Source: Gloeopeniophorella convolvens
Lineage: Eukaryota > Basidiomycota > Agaricomycetes > Russulales
Direction: 5' to 3'
Assembly: GCA_022496205.1 (NCBI GenBank)
Contig: WTXD01000015.1
Span: 496,001 to 560,000 of the forward strand
Length of the DNA stretch: 64,000 nucleotides
Under the pieces are notes generated by a model, which was not told where the DNA came from, made no database searches, and saw only the letters and a list, made by a program, of their open reading frames with translations. Both the position numbers and the translations under genes were made by a program. The first letter of the stretch is position 1, and each line of letters opens with the position of its first letter. Positions 23,836 to 34,400 of this stretch are shown in pieces.

Positions 23836-23938
23836 TCCCGTTTAGCTCAGCTGGTAGAGCGCGTCACTAGCATATGACCTGCATTGGGCTGTCGGCGTAT
23901 CACATGACGAGGTCAGTCATCCAAGTCGGCTAATGGGA
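23836..23938 (+). tRNA. Altered copy of tRNA-Thr with Ala-type anticodon AGC, probable pseudogene
   Basis: The acceptor (TCCCGTT/AATGGGA), D arm and anticodon stem (CGTCA/TGACG) are the same as in the tRNA at 20077-20171. The anticodon loop reads CTAGCA, giving AGC (Ala) in a Thr-type body. The T arm reads AGTCA-TCCAAGT-CGGCT, so the invariant TTC of the B box is TCC and one stem pair is lost. The intron is about 31 bp and differs from the other copy. It is probably no longer transcribed. Confidence 0.7.
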
Positions 23939-24229
23939 ATGTTTTTTTTGGGTCCACCCGGCTCGACTCCTTCAAAAGAGATGACCGCCATGTTGCAGCT
24001 TTGCCACTGCTCCCAGGGCCGTTCTGACGAAATGGGACACGACCTGCACGGCTCTATTCACCTGGCGTCTTCTACCATTACCGGAAACCTACTCCTACCT
24101 TTTCCGCCTAAGTTCCGCTCTTGACCGTTGGGGCAATCCTTCAAATTTAGAACCTCTTCCGTGGCACAATTTCCTTGGACGTCAATATGCACTTCATGGC
24201 CTCGAGGCCCAAGGCAACCCCCTACCCCC

Positions 24230-26715
24230 ATGTCCTACAGCATACCTGGAGATGTTCAACGCGACGGCTCCGCCGATGACCGCAATCGCGCGCCCCGTGG
24301 AAACGCAGAAACACGTACGCCTCACTCCCCTTGACTCTGTACATAAAATTTACTTTGTGCTCAGGCAACCAAGGAATTGAGGACGCTTTCCATGGACGCA
24401 ATCAAACCTCCAAGCCAGAACCCCATGCGGAGACTTGCTTCACAGATGGATCCGGGGCACTCTTTTCGATGTACCTAGAACGCGCGGAGGAAGAAGACAA
24501 AAGGATGACAGAAAGCTGGAAGGGTGATGCGGACGGGATCCTCGTTTTTGTAGGCAGAACCATGATCTGTTCGACTCCCCGTCCTCACCCCGATGACTCC
24601 CAGACCGGCCTGTTCTCGGCCACCGTCGCAACATTCATTGGGATCTCGTTCCCAAGCCTGATGCCCAACTCTCAGGATGCATCTGCCTTCTACCTCGCCC
24701 ATATCTACCAACGCACCGTCTCTGAAGGCTCCAATGGCACCGTCCCCCCTCTACCATCGACACTCTCCGATCCTTCCGCCTTCTCTCCCTCCGCGTCCGC
24801 CATCTGGGTGAACACTCTGTGGTTCCTCAGCCTTGTCATCAGCCTAACATGCGCGCTTCTCGCAACCCTGCTGCAGCAGTGGGCTCGGCGGTATCTCCGG
24901 GTCACCAAGTCACGGCGCAGCCTCCATAAGCGCGCGTACATCCGCGCACTATTCGCCGAAGGTGTGGAAAAACTCCGCCTGCCATCGGTAGTAGAGGCGC
25001 TCCCCGGCATGTTACACGTGTCTGTGTTCCTCTTCTTTGCCGGGTTGGTTGTCTTCCTGTTCGGAGTCAACAAAACCGTCTTCGCCATCGTGATCGTGTG
25101 CGTTGGGACGTCTGTCGTCCTATATATGTGCATCAGCATCATCCCCCTTGTCCGTCACGACAGCTCATATTACACGCCTCTCTCCAACTTCTTCTGGTTT
25201 TGCGGCGTCAAAAGTCAAAAATGGGCCCTATCCATCGGCGCTGGTGCCAAGGACGTTTGGAAGACCTTCAGGGGAACCAGGGCGCAGAGTCGACGCTATC
25301 ATCGCGGGGCTCGTTCGATGCAGCAGCATGCGGGGAGCATAGTTCGGGAGGCTGAGCGTCTCGCCGAGAACAAGTCGCACGCAACCCTGTCCCGGGCCCT
25401 CCAGTGGACGTTTACCTCCTTGGACGAAGATAACGACATAGAATATTTCTTGGCCGGGATCCCTGGGCTGTATAGCTCGAAGGAAGTCAAAAGGCCATCA
25501 GAGGTTCTCTCGCTCTTGACGAATGTCACCATTGCACTTCCAATCCTCGACTTCATGGACCGCTCGTTGACTTCCGACTCGATCCCCGATAGCGTGAAGC
25601 ACAGGAGGAGCGCAATTTGCATCAAGGTCTTGCAGCTCGCACCCACGCTGCGTATGTGGGTCTTCCAGAGGGCCTTCCTCATCGCAAGCACGGGCGTCTC
25701 AAGGTGGATCGACCTAGGGATCTACGCGGAGCAGTGCAGCAACGACGCGGACCCTCTCACCCGATTCTTCGCCCACCTTGTCAGCGCTACGTTTACAAAA
25801 CGTATATGTGGATCCGACCGTCGATGGGTCCCCGTCATACTGCGCCAGCTCAAGATATCGGAGCCTGTTCTCCAAGAGTACCTTGCGCACGGCGATAGCC
25901 TTTTGCTCGCCAGCTTCGTCCGACTCATCCGATCATGGCTCTCCGAGCCCTCCTGGCTCGAATGCACCTCCTTACTGGAGGCGCAGATTGGCCTGATGAC
26001 TCTGATGGAGTTCGATGCTACCGACGCCCTGCCGGCGCTGCAGCATGACTTCTGTACCCTTTGGAGGCAAGCACTGTCTTTGGTCAACGACGAGCACGCG
26101 CCAGAGCCCGCGAGGAAGAACGCGCGCTCGGTGCTCAGCGGCATCCTCCCCGTTTTCAACGTTCTGCATCCCGTCACGGACGCGACGGTTCAGGTTCCCC
26201 CCGATTCCGCGAGGAGCCATCTGTTTTCGCCGCAAGCGACGTCAATGCCTCTTTGCACACACGCCCCTCCAAACGACGTTCTGTCAAACGCGCTCCCGTA
26301 CTCTATGCATCCCAACGTGCCCACTATCTCATTTTCCGAAACCCATCAATCTCCCCTGCCAGAGACCGCCATCCACGTTCCCGAGGGTCACGGGGTGCTC
26401 TTCCCTGTCCCGATACTGGCACAACCCAGCGACCCGCAATTCAACCTGCCGCTCTCTTCGCCACAAGTTTCCTTCCTGCCGCCTCCATACCCCGTATCTG
26501 CTAATACGAGGCAAGGTCCCATCAGCGAGCCGTTAGCAGATGACCGTACTGCCCGAAGGCGCGCTCCGCCTAGGATATCCACTGGAGTCACGTCCCCCAC
26601 ATCCGGTACCCTAACGCAGGTTGCATCATCTGCCATAGCTCATTCGCATGGATTTCCCAACGCGATGAGCGCAGGGAGTAATCGGAACCTCCGTGACACG
26701 AAAGAAGCAACGTAG
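24230..26715 (+). CDS. DUF6535 membrane protein, copy 3 (intact)
   Basis: Three exons, 24230-24314 (MSYSIPGDVQRDG), 24365-24549 and 24604-26715, join in phase. Exon 2 ends KGDADGILVF and exon 3 opens TGLFSATVATFIGISF. Membrane segments are NTLWFLSLVISLTCALLATLL, VSVFLFFAGLVVFLFGV and KTVFAIVIVCVGTSVVLYMC. Then comes a long helical region and a P/S-rich disordered tail to the TAG at 26713. The intron 24550-24603 is 54 bp, in frame and stop-free, so retention would add 18 residues. It is the plus-strand mirror partner of copy 2. Confidence 0.88.
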
Positions 26716-27433
26716 CTCTCGCATCTACAGGCGTCCTTCATTTGGGTCGTCGCTCTAAACGAACCAGAGTTTTTCGGAATGTATCCTCTTCTAGCGCACA
26801 TGTACCCTTTCTGCGTGTCGCGGTTGTCCCAGCGGTTGTCCGCACGAGTAGTACTTTTGTATCGCGTCATGCACAGCGTCCCCGTGCGCAGCCCCAATCG
26901 TAGCCATGCGGGACCGGGACCTGTCGGGAGTTCCACCTACATGGAGACTTGGCATGATCTTGAGGCGTGCTTGACTCTTCTTCTCAAATTCTCCCAGCGT
27001 GGCATCCCACGCGGACGGGTCCGCCTCGAAATCAGGCGCAGGGAGACCGAGACGCCCATCCGGTCTGAGCCACGGCCTCTTCGGGGGACGACGGAAGGGC
27101 AGTTGGCGCTTGGTAGATGTGGTCACGTGTTCCGGGACATCCCGCCGCCCGCGTCAACCCGGCGCGCGCCATGGACTTCCGGAAGTCGCTCGCGCTCCTT
27201 CATACGGAACCTCATCGGGGCGACGCGCAGTGCCGTCACCTATGTACAGCGACGCTCCTTCCAAGGCCTCCCGAGATCATTGGCGCTTTCTCGACTTCGG
27301 GATCGCCATGAAGAACCGTCCAGGTGTATAAAAGGGACTCGGGTCTGGCAGTCGAATGTCAGAGCAACAGTCCTCTCTTCCACACCAAACAACACAACTC
27401 TCCAATCTTCTCTTACTTACTTTCGCAACACCA
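26716..27433. other. Promoter region of FDH copy B
   Basis: The TATA box is at 27327-27333. The rest carries no gene. A C/T-rich stretch precedes the ATG at 27434. Confidence 0.5.
27327..27333 (+). promoter_or_regulatory. TATA box of FDH copy B
   Basis: GTATAAAAGGG lies 107 bp upstream of the ATG, matching the element before FDH copy A. Confidence 0.6.
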
Positions 27434-28836
27434 ATGAAGGTTAGTCTTTTGGCGTCTTGATGTAGATACAGCGCTGATATCAGCTCTGCAGGTCCTCGCT
27501 ATCCTCTACAATGGTTTCCAGGCTGCCAAGGCTGAGCCCCGTCTCCTCGGCACTGTCGAGAACGAACTTGGTATTCGCAAATACCTCGAGTCTCTTGGTC
27601 ATGAATATATCGTGAGTCTCGCATTCTGCGTCATAGCGCGTTGAAACGTGGATTGACACAATTGCAGGTGACGAGCTCGAAAGAGGGCCCCGACAGCGAC
27701 TTCCAGAAGCACATTGCCGATGTTAGCACCCTTCATTCCGCGTTTTGGCGACATGTTGCTTAACATGATCATAGACCGATATCCTGATCACCACTCCGTT
27801 CCACCCTGGATACCTCACCCGCGACCTCATGAACAGGGTACGACTGATCCATCACTCGCTTCTATACCGTGCTGATCTGCCACCCCAGGCGAAGAATCTC
27901 AAGCTCTGCGTCACCGCAGGCGTCGGCTCAGACCACATCGACCTCAACGCAGCCGTCGACCGCAAGATCCAGGTGCTCGAGGTGTCCGGGTCGAATGTGG
28001 TCTCGGTCGCGGAGCAGGTGATGATGTCGATCCTGCTCCTGGTGCGCAACTTCGTGCCTGCGCACGAGATGGCGGCGCGCGGAGACTGGCAGGTGTCTGA
28101 GATCGCGCGGAATGCGTTCGACCTGGAGGGCAAGGTTGTCGGCACGCTCGGCGCAGGGCGTATCGGCTACCGGGTGCTGCAGCGGCTTGTGCCATTCAAC
28201 TGCAAGGAGCTTCTGTACTACGATTACAACGGGCTTCCTGCTGAGGCTGAGAAGACTGTCGGCGCGCGCCGTGTCACAGACATCGAGGTACGTCCCTCTT
28301 CGCGTTGGTGTACTTACCACGAACGCCGCTGACATCTGGAATCAGGAATTTGTGTCGCAGTGCGACGTGATCACGGTCAACGCACCCCTGCACGAGGGCA
28401 CGCGCGGACTGATCAACAAGGACCTGCTGGCGAAGTTCAAGCCCGGCGCATGGCTGGTCAACACGGCGCGCGGTGCAATCTGCGTGGCGGAGGACGTTGC
28501 GGAGGCGGTCCGGTCCGGTCAGCTGCGCGGATATGCAGGGGACGTGTGGAATGTGCAGCCTGCGCCGCGGGACCACCCATGGCGGACGATGCAAGGCCCG
28601 GTCGGTGGAGGCAACGGGATGACGCCTCACTATTCTGGGACGACGCTTGATGCGCAGACGCGGTATGCCGAGGGCACGAAGACGATCTTGGAGAACTTCT
28701 TCGAGGGCAAACCGCAGGAGCCTGGCAATGTCATTGTCGGCACTGGGAAGTACGAGAGCACTTCATGTGAGTATCCCCCGTCTCTCGTCTCAGCATTGCA
28801 CTGCTAACGAGCCTGCGAATAGACGGTCAGCGATAA
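27434..28836 (+). CDS. FDH: NAD-dependent formate dehydrogenase, copy B
   Basis: Seven exons: 27434-27439, 27492-27611, 27668-27721, 27775-27837, 27889-28287, 28346-28766 and 28823-28836, encoding 358 residues. Every exon has exactly the length of its counterpart in copy A. Active-site elements are all present: [18 protein letters not shown] (Asn 117), GAGRIG (169), NTARGA (Arg 256) and TPHYSGT (His 309). The first coding exon holds only Met-Lys. The intron 27838-27888 (51 bp) is identical to that of copy A, is a multiple of three and has no stop, while other introns differ by roughly 15-20 per cent. In wood-decay fungi this enzyme clears formate derived from oxalate; that role is inferred. 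Confidence 0.95.
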
Positions 28837-28977
28837 ACTTTCACCGGGACTTGGGAACATTGTATGCATAGGGGTATTCTAGAAATGTTGCGCGATATGT
28901 AGACTGCGCACCATATAGACTAATGATTCGTGACCGAACTGCCCTCGAGCGACGAGCTTGGACTGTCAAAAAGACCA

Positions 28978-29051
28978 TGGCCAGCGTGGGGATCGAACCC
29001 AAGACCTTCGCGTTATTAGCACGACGCTCTAACCAGCTGAGCTAGTCGGCC
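28978..29051 (-). tRNA. tRNA-Ile(AAT)
   Basis: The cloverleaf folds without an intron: acceptor GGCCGAC/GCTGGCC (one A-C mismatch), D arm GCTC...GAGC, anticodon stem TCGTG/CGCGA with loop CTAATAA (anticodon AAT), and T arm TTGGG-TTCGATC-CCCAC. It lies 141 bp past FDH copy B. There is no partner beside copy A. Confidence 0.9.
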
Positions 29052-29629
29052 GTTGCGCTGCCTTCCTCCGTTGTCCGCAGCGGCGCGGAAGGCCTGCACC
29101 AAGCCTCATGGCCTCGAGCCAAAGTCTAACATCAACTCGGAAGCTGGCGCGCGCTCGCGCCGAGTTCCACCACGACGGCCATCACACGCGGGCGCTCGCC
29201 GCCACATTCGCGAACAGTAGATACTATTAAATTTCATCGAGTAGCGATACATGACAGCGCCGCCGTGCACCGAAGCAGAGGCGGTTGGCACAGGCAGAGC
29301 GGGGACGGGGATGGAGAGCTAGGACGGGGATCGCAGAGCAGAGTTGGGTGAGAGGAGAACGCCGGAATACGGGAGAGTAGAGGAGATGGAGAAGAGCGGA
29401 GAGAGGAAAGGGAAGGACAGAGGGGAGTGGAGATGATACAGATCAGAAATACAGAGGGTGGTACAACAGGAACAAAGGCGGCAGGTCCATGATACATTTT
29501 GCGGGGCGGCCGGCGTCCCCAGGGCAAGTCCATTGGAGTCCATTGCGCAAACAAGGTCCGCAGGCAGATATCTTGAGTCTTAAATCTTACTAAGGTACTT
29601 ACGCTCTCGCTTGGGCGGCAGTCGGCCCT
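29052..29629. other. Intergenic with a polypurine tract
   Basis: No gene seen. From about 29276 to 29440 the plus strand is strongly purine-rich (G and A), with few pyrimidine interruptions. Confidence 0.55.
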
Positions 29630-30469
29630 CTAGATGAAGCGCACGAACCAGACGTCTTCGCCGGTCGCGGCGCGCTGGAGGCCCGCGAAGGTGGTGCGGC
29701 CGCCCAGGAGGTCGAAGCGCCGCAGGCCGGCAGGGTCGGGGGTGATCTTGTTGCGCTGGGCAAAGCTCGCAGACGCCGCCTGTCTGTGGTTCTCGGAAGG
29801 GAGGCGGGTGTAGTCCGTCTGGCTGGCACGCTCGGACAGGGTCGCGTGGATTGCGTGGAGAACCTCGCGCACAGTCACGGCGTGGCCGCGGGCGCTCTGT
29901 GCATAGAAGCGCATGAGGCCAGGAATCTCGAGAACAAGGCAGGGCGCATGCGTCGAGATGGCAGGCTCGTTGATCGTGTTGGGGTTGCAGCTCGGGTGGA
30001 GGCAGGACGAAGAGGGAGGGTGAACGGCGTTGAAGTTCAACTTTGCGGAGCGGTGGCCGGTGTAGACGAGCAGCTCACTCAGCATAGCAAGTCTGGAAGT
30101 CTCAGGGCTTACGGGGGGTGTGGGCAGAGCATCTGCGCAAGGGTGCCCGAGATTAGCTTTCCGATGACGATGGAGAAGAGACAAAAGCTAGATGGACGCA
30201 CGGGATTGGATCGCCGGGAGTGGCACGGTGCCCATGTGTGGCGCACCCGGGGTCGAGGGCATTTGGGATGCGTACGGGTACCCGGAGTACGTCGCGGCCG
30301 ACCTAGCGGACCCCGGGGGAGTCGGGAGACTCACCGTGTTCATGGCCGGGGTTCTGGGCTGCGGCACGCTACCGCTCGAGGCAGTCGTGCCCGTCAGCGT
30401 GTTCATAGACCATGCGGGGCTGGACGCGTAGGAGGGTGTGTAGTGCTTCGAGGAGCGGGAGGAAGACAT
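29630..30469 (-). CDS. DUF6699 domain protein, short form
   Basis: Two exons, 30469-30202 and 30132-29630, join in phase (c+at) to 256 residues. The intron has donor GTGCGT, a CTAAT branch-like site and acceptor GCAG. The first 90 residues are S/P/T-rich and disordered. The second exon shows the DUF6699 pattern: LSELLVYTGHRSAKLNFNAV, then APCLVLEIPGL, then VTVREVLHAIHATLS, ending WFVRFI. The family is fungal, with no established biochemical role. A G-rich tract lies 56-80 bp upstream of the ATG. Confidence 0.75.
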
Positions 30470-31426
30470 TGCGATGAGTCAAGGTGAGTCAAGAGACGGG
30501 GGCGGTGAGCGGGCTCGGATGCGAGGGCGAGGGCGGGGGCGAGGGCGGGAGAGCGGCGGGGGCCTGGTGAATTGACTCTCCCGACGCGCCGGGGGTTATA
30601 TACGCGCCCCGACATGCTGACCTCAATAGACGAACACAAGGCGTAACAAGCGTCGGCGAGGGCGGCGGGGGCGGCGCGGCGGGAAAGGGGCGGGGCTATC
30701 AAGCGAATGAGGGCACAGGAAGGCAGGGCGGAGGGCGACGGGCGCGGCACATGGCCCCGCAAGCGCCAGCGAAGCGCTGATCGATCCCTGATGGCGCGCC
30801 TCCCGACGTCGGGATATTCCCAGATATGGAAAGATCGCGCCCGCCCTTCTCACCGACCATCCCAGTTGATCGCTTCGCTGGCGCGCCTCCCGCCGTTCCC
30901 GCCCCCAGCCTGCTTCTTCCGGAACACGTTTATGGGGAGCCTAGTCATCATTCTTCCATCAGCGCGTCTTTTTCCTCATCGATGCATTATCGTCACCTGG
31001 GTACTATTATTCACAAAAATACCGTGTGTGGCGCGTCGGAGCTTCTTGCTGACTCCAAACCAACTACAGATTCTGCAAGTCCGACGCTCGAGAACCAATG
31101 ATCTATTTGGTTTTGAGAGGTGTACAAACGGCGCTTCAAGCTGTGCGTGTACTTACACGGCTAGGTGTGGCAGGGTCAGGAAGCGCGCCGGCTGGCGGGT
31201 GGGGCGGACCTGGGGGCTGTGGCACAGAGCTTCGATGCCCTCGACCGTCCGCCTAGGTATACTCGGCCGTCCGCCTTTGGGTTGCACTGTCCGATGCGCA
31301 CAATTGCAGTCGGAGGGTAGAGTCAGAGAGGGGTATCAGTATCTAGTCAAGGGTAGCCTGGAATATTACTACATGATGCGTACTCTACTTTCAGGAAAGC
31401 TGATGGAATAAGGATACAAGAAAGCC
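30470..31426. other. Intergenic, G-rich near the DUF6699 start
   Basis: It carries the promoter of the DUF6699 gene (with a G-quadruplex-like run at 30525-30549) and the 3' flank of MIP1. No gene seen. Confidence 0.5.
30525..30549 (+). promoter_or_regulatory. G-quadruplex-like tract
   Basis: Five runs of three to five G separated by 1-3 bases lie within 25 bp. This satisfies the usual G3+N1-7 pattern. It lies just upstream of the minus-strand DUF6699 start codon, on its non-template side. Confidence 0.5.
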
Positions 31427-34400
31427 TCACCGCAACCTCCCCATCTCATGCTGCACCACCTCTGCCCACTCCGAGACGTCCTCCGCGGGCACAGGTTCCT
31501 CCTTGCGTTTCCGCCCCCGCCTCTTCGCCCCGCCACCGACGCCACCCTCGTACGTCATGCCCGACGTCTGCTGCGCCAGGTGTTTCACCTCCGCGAACGA
31601 GTCCGTCGCCTGTGCGCGCAGGAATGCCGCGCTGTCCGCGCGGTGCCGCATGAAGTCCGGGGCCTCGTACCCGGGGATGCGCTCCCACGCGCCCTCCTGC
31701 GCCTGCGCCTGCGGCAGCATCGGCCGGCCGTCCGCCCAGAGCGAGCCGCGCGTGCGCTCGAGCACCTGCTGGATGTCGAGCGACTGGCCCGGCGGGACCG
31801 GCGTCGGCTGCGACGGCGTGACGCACGGCATGTCCGTCTCCTTGCGCAGCACGTGGTCGACGTCGACCGCGGAGAAGAAGGCCACGCCCTGGGGAGGTCG
31901 TCCATGCCGAGCCGGTACGCGAACACGCTGCGCGTCCACAGGTTCGCGACCTGCAGCGCGAGCGCCGCGCGGTAGCGGTCCGCCTCCGCGACGAGGTAGC
32001 GCAGCTCGTCGTGCACGGAGATGAGGTAGCGCGCGCGGATGCCGTACGTCGCGATCAGGTGGTCCATTGCGACGATGAGCAGGTGCAGGTAGTCCACGCC
32101 GGACGACTGCACGACCCAGTTGATGCGCGACGTCATGTAGTCCGCGCCGAACTCGGCGGGGAGGTACTTCTTCGAGAGCGCGTGCGTGATGCCGCAGCCG
32201 AGCGCGGGCGTCGTCGGGTGCTCCGAGAGCGCGATCTCCTCGAGCTTGTTGAACACGAAGCTCTCCGTCCCGCCGAACCAGAACCTGCGCCCGAACACGT
32301 CCGTCCGGTGCGTGTTCTTGCCCTTCGTCGACGCGTACAGCTGCTCCGCGAGCTTCTGCGCCTCCGCGGGGAGCATCCCCGCGTTCGCCTGCAGCAGCAG
32401 CAGCACCGCGTGGCGCATGCCCGCGCCGTAGATGCGCGAGTAGTTGAACACCTTGGCCTCGTCGCGCGAGATGCCGAGGATGCTCGCCGTCTTGGAGTGC
32501 AGGTCCGTGCCCGCCGCCTTGGTGCCCTCGAGCGTCATCCACCCGAGCGCGGTCGCGCCGTGCAGCCCGAACTGCGCGTCGCCCATCGCGCTCGAGATCC
32601 AGAGCTCCTCCGAGTCGACGTCCGCGCCGACGATCGCGTACCCCGGCGGCGCGCGCACCATCGCCTTGAGCTCCGACCCGACGCGGTTCGCCTTGGCGTT
32701 GCTCGCCGTCAGCCACGTCTTCTCGATCGCGCGCCGCGTCACCGTGCCCATTGTGATCACCTGCGGCAGGATCACGCCCGCCTTGCTCTCTGCGCCCGGG
32801 CCTGTCGCGATGCCCATGTCGAGCCCCGCGCGCTGCCACACGACCATCTGGTTCATCACGCGGTCGCGCGCGCTTATCCAGTAGCTGCATTGGGCGTTCA
32901 TGTCCAGCGCGCGACGCGCCTCGTCCCCGGGGCTCGTGAGGGTCCCGTCCTGCGCGTACTTGACGAACGTCTTGCCGAGAGGGCTGCCCACATTCGCCGT
33001 CTCGCCGTCCTTGTGCGGCAGCTTGTAGAACGTGAAGCCCTCCTGCAGTGTGAGTGTCTGCAGCGAGGCGTCGTTGGGATCGTGGAAGTCCAGCGCAGTT
33101 TGCCGCGTCGTATGCGTCGTGCCGTGAGGCACGCGATATGTCCATCCGTGCTCGCGTGAGTGGAAGAGAGGCCAGCCTTGCCACGACAGTCGGAGTAGCA
33201 GGGGCGAAATCCGGGTGCGGGGGGTGATGTCGACAGTTCCAGGAGCAACGTCCTTCTTTGGTTTGGCAAGCTCCCAATACCATTTTGGCCACAACACCTG
33301 GGGCGCCTTCTGGGCCCTAGCTTTCGCTTTGGGCGACTCGGCCGGATTGTGTTCCACGGGCGTCCAGTCGAGTTGCTCGAGCCAGGGGTCATCTGATTGC
33401 GGGCCCGCCCTTGAGAGCTCTTCCGCTAGGCCAAGGACTCTGTTGGACAGCTCCTCCGAGCGGTCTCCACGGGCTACAGCGTGCGCTATGTCCTCATGCT
33501 CTGACGTCATCCGGGAGGACCGGAGCAGCGGGAGCCCGTTCGTCTTTGAAAGTAAATTGACGATCTTCGACTTTCCTGGCGCCGGCGGGCGCACCCGTTC
33601 GCCCTCAATAACGAGGTACCATTTGTCTTGTTCGGAGTATCGAGGACACACCCCGTCGAAGGAGAGCTTGAGGATGAGCGGGAGCGTGCGTCTGATTATA
33701 TGAGCGTTGAAGGGGCCAAGGGACGTCATCTCACTGTACCACGAGGGAATTAGGGCCCTGCCATTAGCCGTGGCTTGAGAGATCTACAATTTACGATTCA
33801 AAACCGAAGGATAGAAGAGATGCGATGCCACTCACTGCATCCGAGAGACCGATGCCTCTCGTCTTGCCCGCAACCTTGGGTGTCCAGTCCAACTGCTGCA
33901 ACCAGACGTCGTCTCGCCACTTCTCGCTCTCCATCATATCCTTCGCCTCGTGCGCCAGATCTACGAGTTGGGCCTTGACGCCTTGCTCCAGAGTATGATA
34001 CGTCCGCTCTGCGCTCTCCAAGTACCTTTCCCACTCCTCGTTGACCGTCAGAAAGCTCGACCCCATCGTCAGCATGCCGGAGAACGACACTGGGCTGGGG
34101 CACGCCTCCAGGAACTCCGGGAGCACCTTGGCGTATACGCGATGCGTCACGGACACGTCGTTCGCGCAGTAGTTGAGGTAGTCCTGGATGCCGTCGCGGA
34201 TCTCGGCCGGGGTACTCTTCATGAAGTCGTTGCGAACCTCCTTGTCCATGTCGATCCCGCAATGGAGGCGCGCGACATCCGCGAGCGCATTGGCGGATGT
34301 GATGTCCTCCCAGCGCTTGCTCGCCGCTTCGTCCTGTGCCTCGTCGCCCTGCGCGGTGCTCGGCAGCAGGCTCTCCTCGATCGAGGCGCGCATCGCACGC

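Noticed and set aside
31585..33159. Long plus-strand open frame across MIP1 rich in R, H, A and V
   Set aside because: It is the antisense shadow of the MIP1 polymerase domain, whose motifs A, B and C are unmistakable on the minus strand.
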